Source of the DNA: Candidatus Baldrarchaeum yapensis
GTDB taxonomy: Archaea; Asgardarchaeota; Baldrarchaeia; Baldrarchaeales; Baldrarchaeaceae
NCBI GenBank assembly: GCA_016840465.1
Contig: JAEOSH010000018.1
Coordinates: forward strand, 1 to 31,500
Direction of reading: 5' to 3'
Length of the DNA: 31,500 nucleotides
Both the position numbers and the translations under genes were made by a program. Below are positions 30,880-31,500 of the stretch, piece by piece. The notes under the pieces are model-generated. The model was given only the letters and a program-made list of their open reading frames with translations. It was not told the origin of the DNA and searched no databases. The stretch's first letter is position 1; each line of letters opens with the position of its first letter.

Positions 30880-31500
30880 TTATGAGATATAGAACTGCTT
30901 CAGTGTTCTTCGCGTTGCGTGAGCACTTGCCCTCTTAAGGATTCTTGACATTGATTCGTACATTTTTATGTCCTCTTCGGTGAGGCTCGGCGGGACCATC
31001 TTAAGGGCCTCCTCGAAGTGCCTCATATAGACCTTCTTGGCATTAATGTCTTCCCTCAATGCACATAGCGCTGCCTCTCTGCACACAGCCTCTATGTCAG
31101 CGCCCGTGTATCCCTCGGTTATCTCTGCCAGTCTCTCTAGGTCTACATCTTCCGCTAGGGGCATATTTCTTGTGTGAACCTTAAATATCTCGTACCTACC
31201 GGTTTTGTCCGGTGGAGGTACGTACACGAGCCTATCGAACCTTCCAGGCCTCAGGAGCGCGGGGTCTAGGATATCCGGTCTGTTAGTTGCCGCCATCACG
31301 ACTACGTTCTTAAGAGGAACTATACCGTCCATTTCCGTCAGAAGTTGGTTCACTATTCTCTCGGTGACTCCGGACTCTCCGGCATAAAGCCCACGCTGAG
31401 GAGCAATTGCATCTATCTCATCGAAGAATATTATACACGGCGCTGCCTGTCTCGCCTTCTGGAATATTCTTCTAATGGCCTTTTCAGACTCCCCGACCCC
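30880..31500 (-). CDS. Second CDC48/VAT-type AAA+ ATPase, partial (5' end outside the window)
   Basis: The last 206 residues of a CDC48-type ATPase, starting inside the D2 domain at [17 protein letters not shown]. Walker B is [12 protein letters not shown], sensor 1 is AATNRPD with the usual Asn, and the Arg-finger block is [17 protein letters not shown]. It ends [11 protein letters not shown], again without a terminal hydrophobic-Tyr-X. It is similar to, but distinct from, the gene at 1040, and its D2 is the more canonical one. Its 3' end is about 30 bases before the TIM-barrel gene on the same strand, so they may share a transcript. N-terminal and D1 domains are expected beyond the right edge. 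Confidence 0.93.
   Translation of the reverse strand, partial: GVGESEKAIRRIFQKARQAAPCIIFFDEIDAIAPQRGLYAGESGVTERIVNQLLTEMDGIVPLKNVVVMAATNRPDILDPALLRPGRFDRLVYVPPPDKTGRYEIFKVHTRNMPLAEDVDLERLAEITEGYTGADIEAVCREAALCALREDINAKKVYMRHFEEALKMVPPSLTEEDIKMYESMSRILKRASAHATRRTLKQFYIS

Noticed and set aside
1-31500. CRISPR arrays, rRNA and tRNA genes
   Set aside because: Read through on both strands; no regularly spaced repeats, no rRNA-like stretch and no T-arm pattern found.

Overview
The window is chromosomal DNA from an archaeon. Nearly every gene is an archaeal information-processing, cofactor or membrane-lipid gene: exosome, archaeal proteasome alpha subunit, prefoldin, KEOPS subunits, coenzyme F420 synthesis, geranylgeranyl reductase and XerA. 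Genes are tightly packed, often with ATGA or TGATG start/stop overlaps, and GTG and TTG starts are common. The most telling gene is a full-length actin on the minus strand (22521-23681). Long blocks match eukaryotic actin almost residue for residue, far closer than the crenactins of Thermoproteota do. That points to an Asgard archaeon (Promethearchaeati). The lineage within Asgard cannot be fixed from this window.

Layout: The left edge (about 1-366) is much more G+C-rich than the rest and carries the C-terminus of a possible transposase. Then come a zinc-ribbon translation protein with elongation factor aEF-1beta, a two-domain CDC48/VAT ATPase and a small winged-helix protein. From 3827 to 10387 runs the classic archaeal superoperon: psmA, SBDS, rrp4, rrp41, rrp42, rpl37ae, Brix protein, pcc1, prefoldin beta, a DUF3194 protein and a DHH phosphoesterase. 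It ties together protein degradation, RNA processing or decay, and ribosome biogenesis. Next are an ECF transporter energy module (ecfA1-ecfA2-ecfT), a phosphoribosyltransferase and the KEOPS subunit Cgi121, which converges with a THUMP protein.

From 14791 to 19543 a plus-strand run encodes a nucleotidyltransferase and a CDP-alcohol phosphatidyltransferase (probably inositol phospholipid or di-inositol phosphate synthesis). It continues into an F420 cluster, cofE-cofD-(Dus-like TIM barrel)-cofC. A KorD-like ferredoxin, a radical SAM protein, a GNAT acetyltransferase and xerA follow. A dif-like 11-6-11 site lies directly upstream of xerA. The actin gene converges with xerA and diverges from a winged-helix regulator whose C-terminal domain looks CARF-like.

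The right third holds a class I aminotransferase, an ASCH-domain protein with an odd G-rich tail, and a minus-strand series. In transcription order that series is a second CDC48 paralogue (cut by the window edge), a sugar-isomerase-like TIM barrel, an ECF S component, a 2x[4Fe-4S] ferredoxin overlapping geranylgeranyl reductase, and two membrane proteins of unknown function. The ferredoxin-reductase pair probably saturates archaeal lipid chains. No tRNA, rRNA or CRISPR array was seen. All functional calls are from motifs read by eye; no database search was run.
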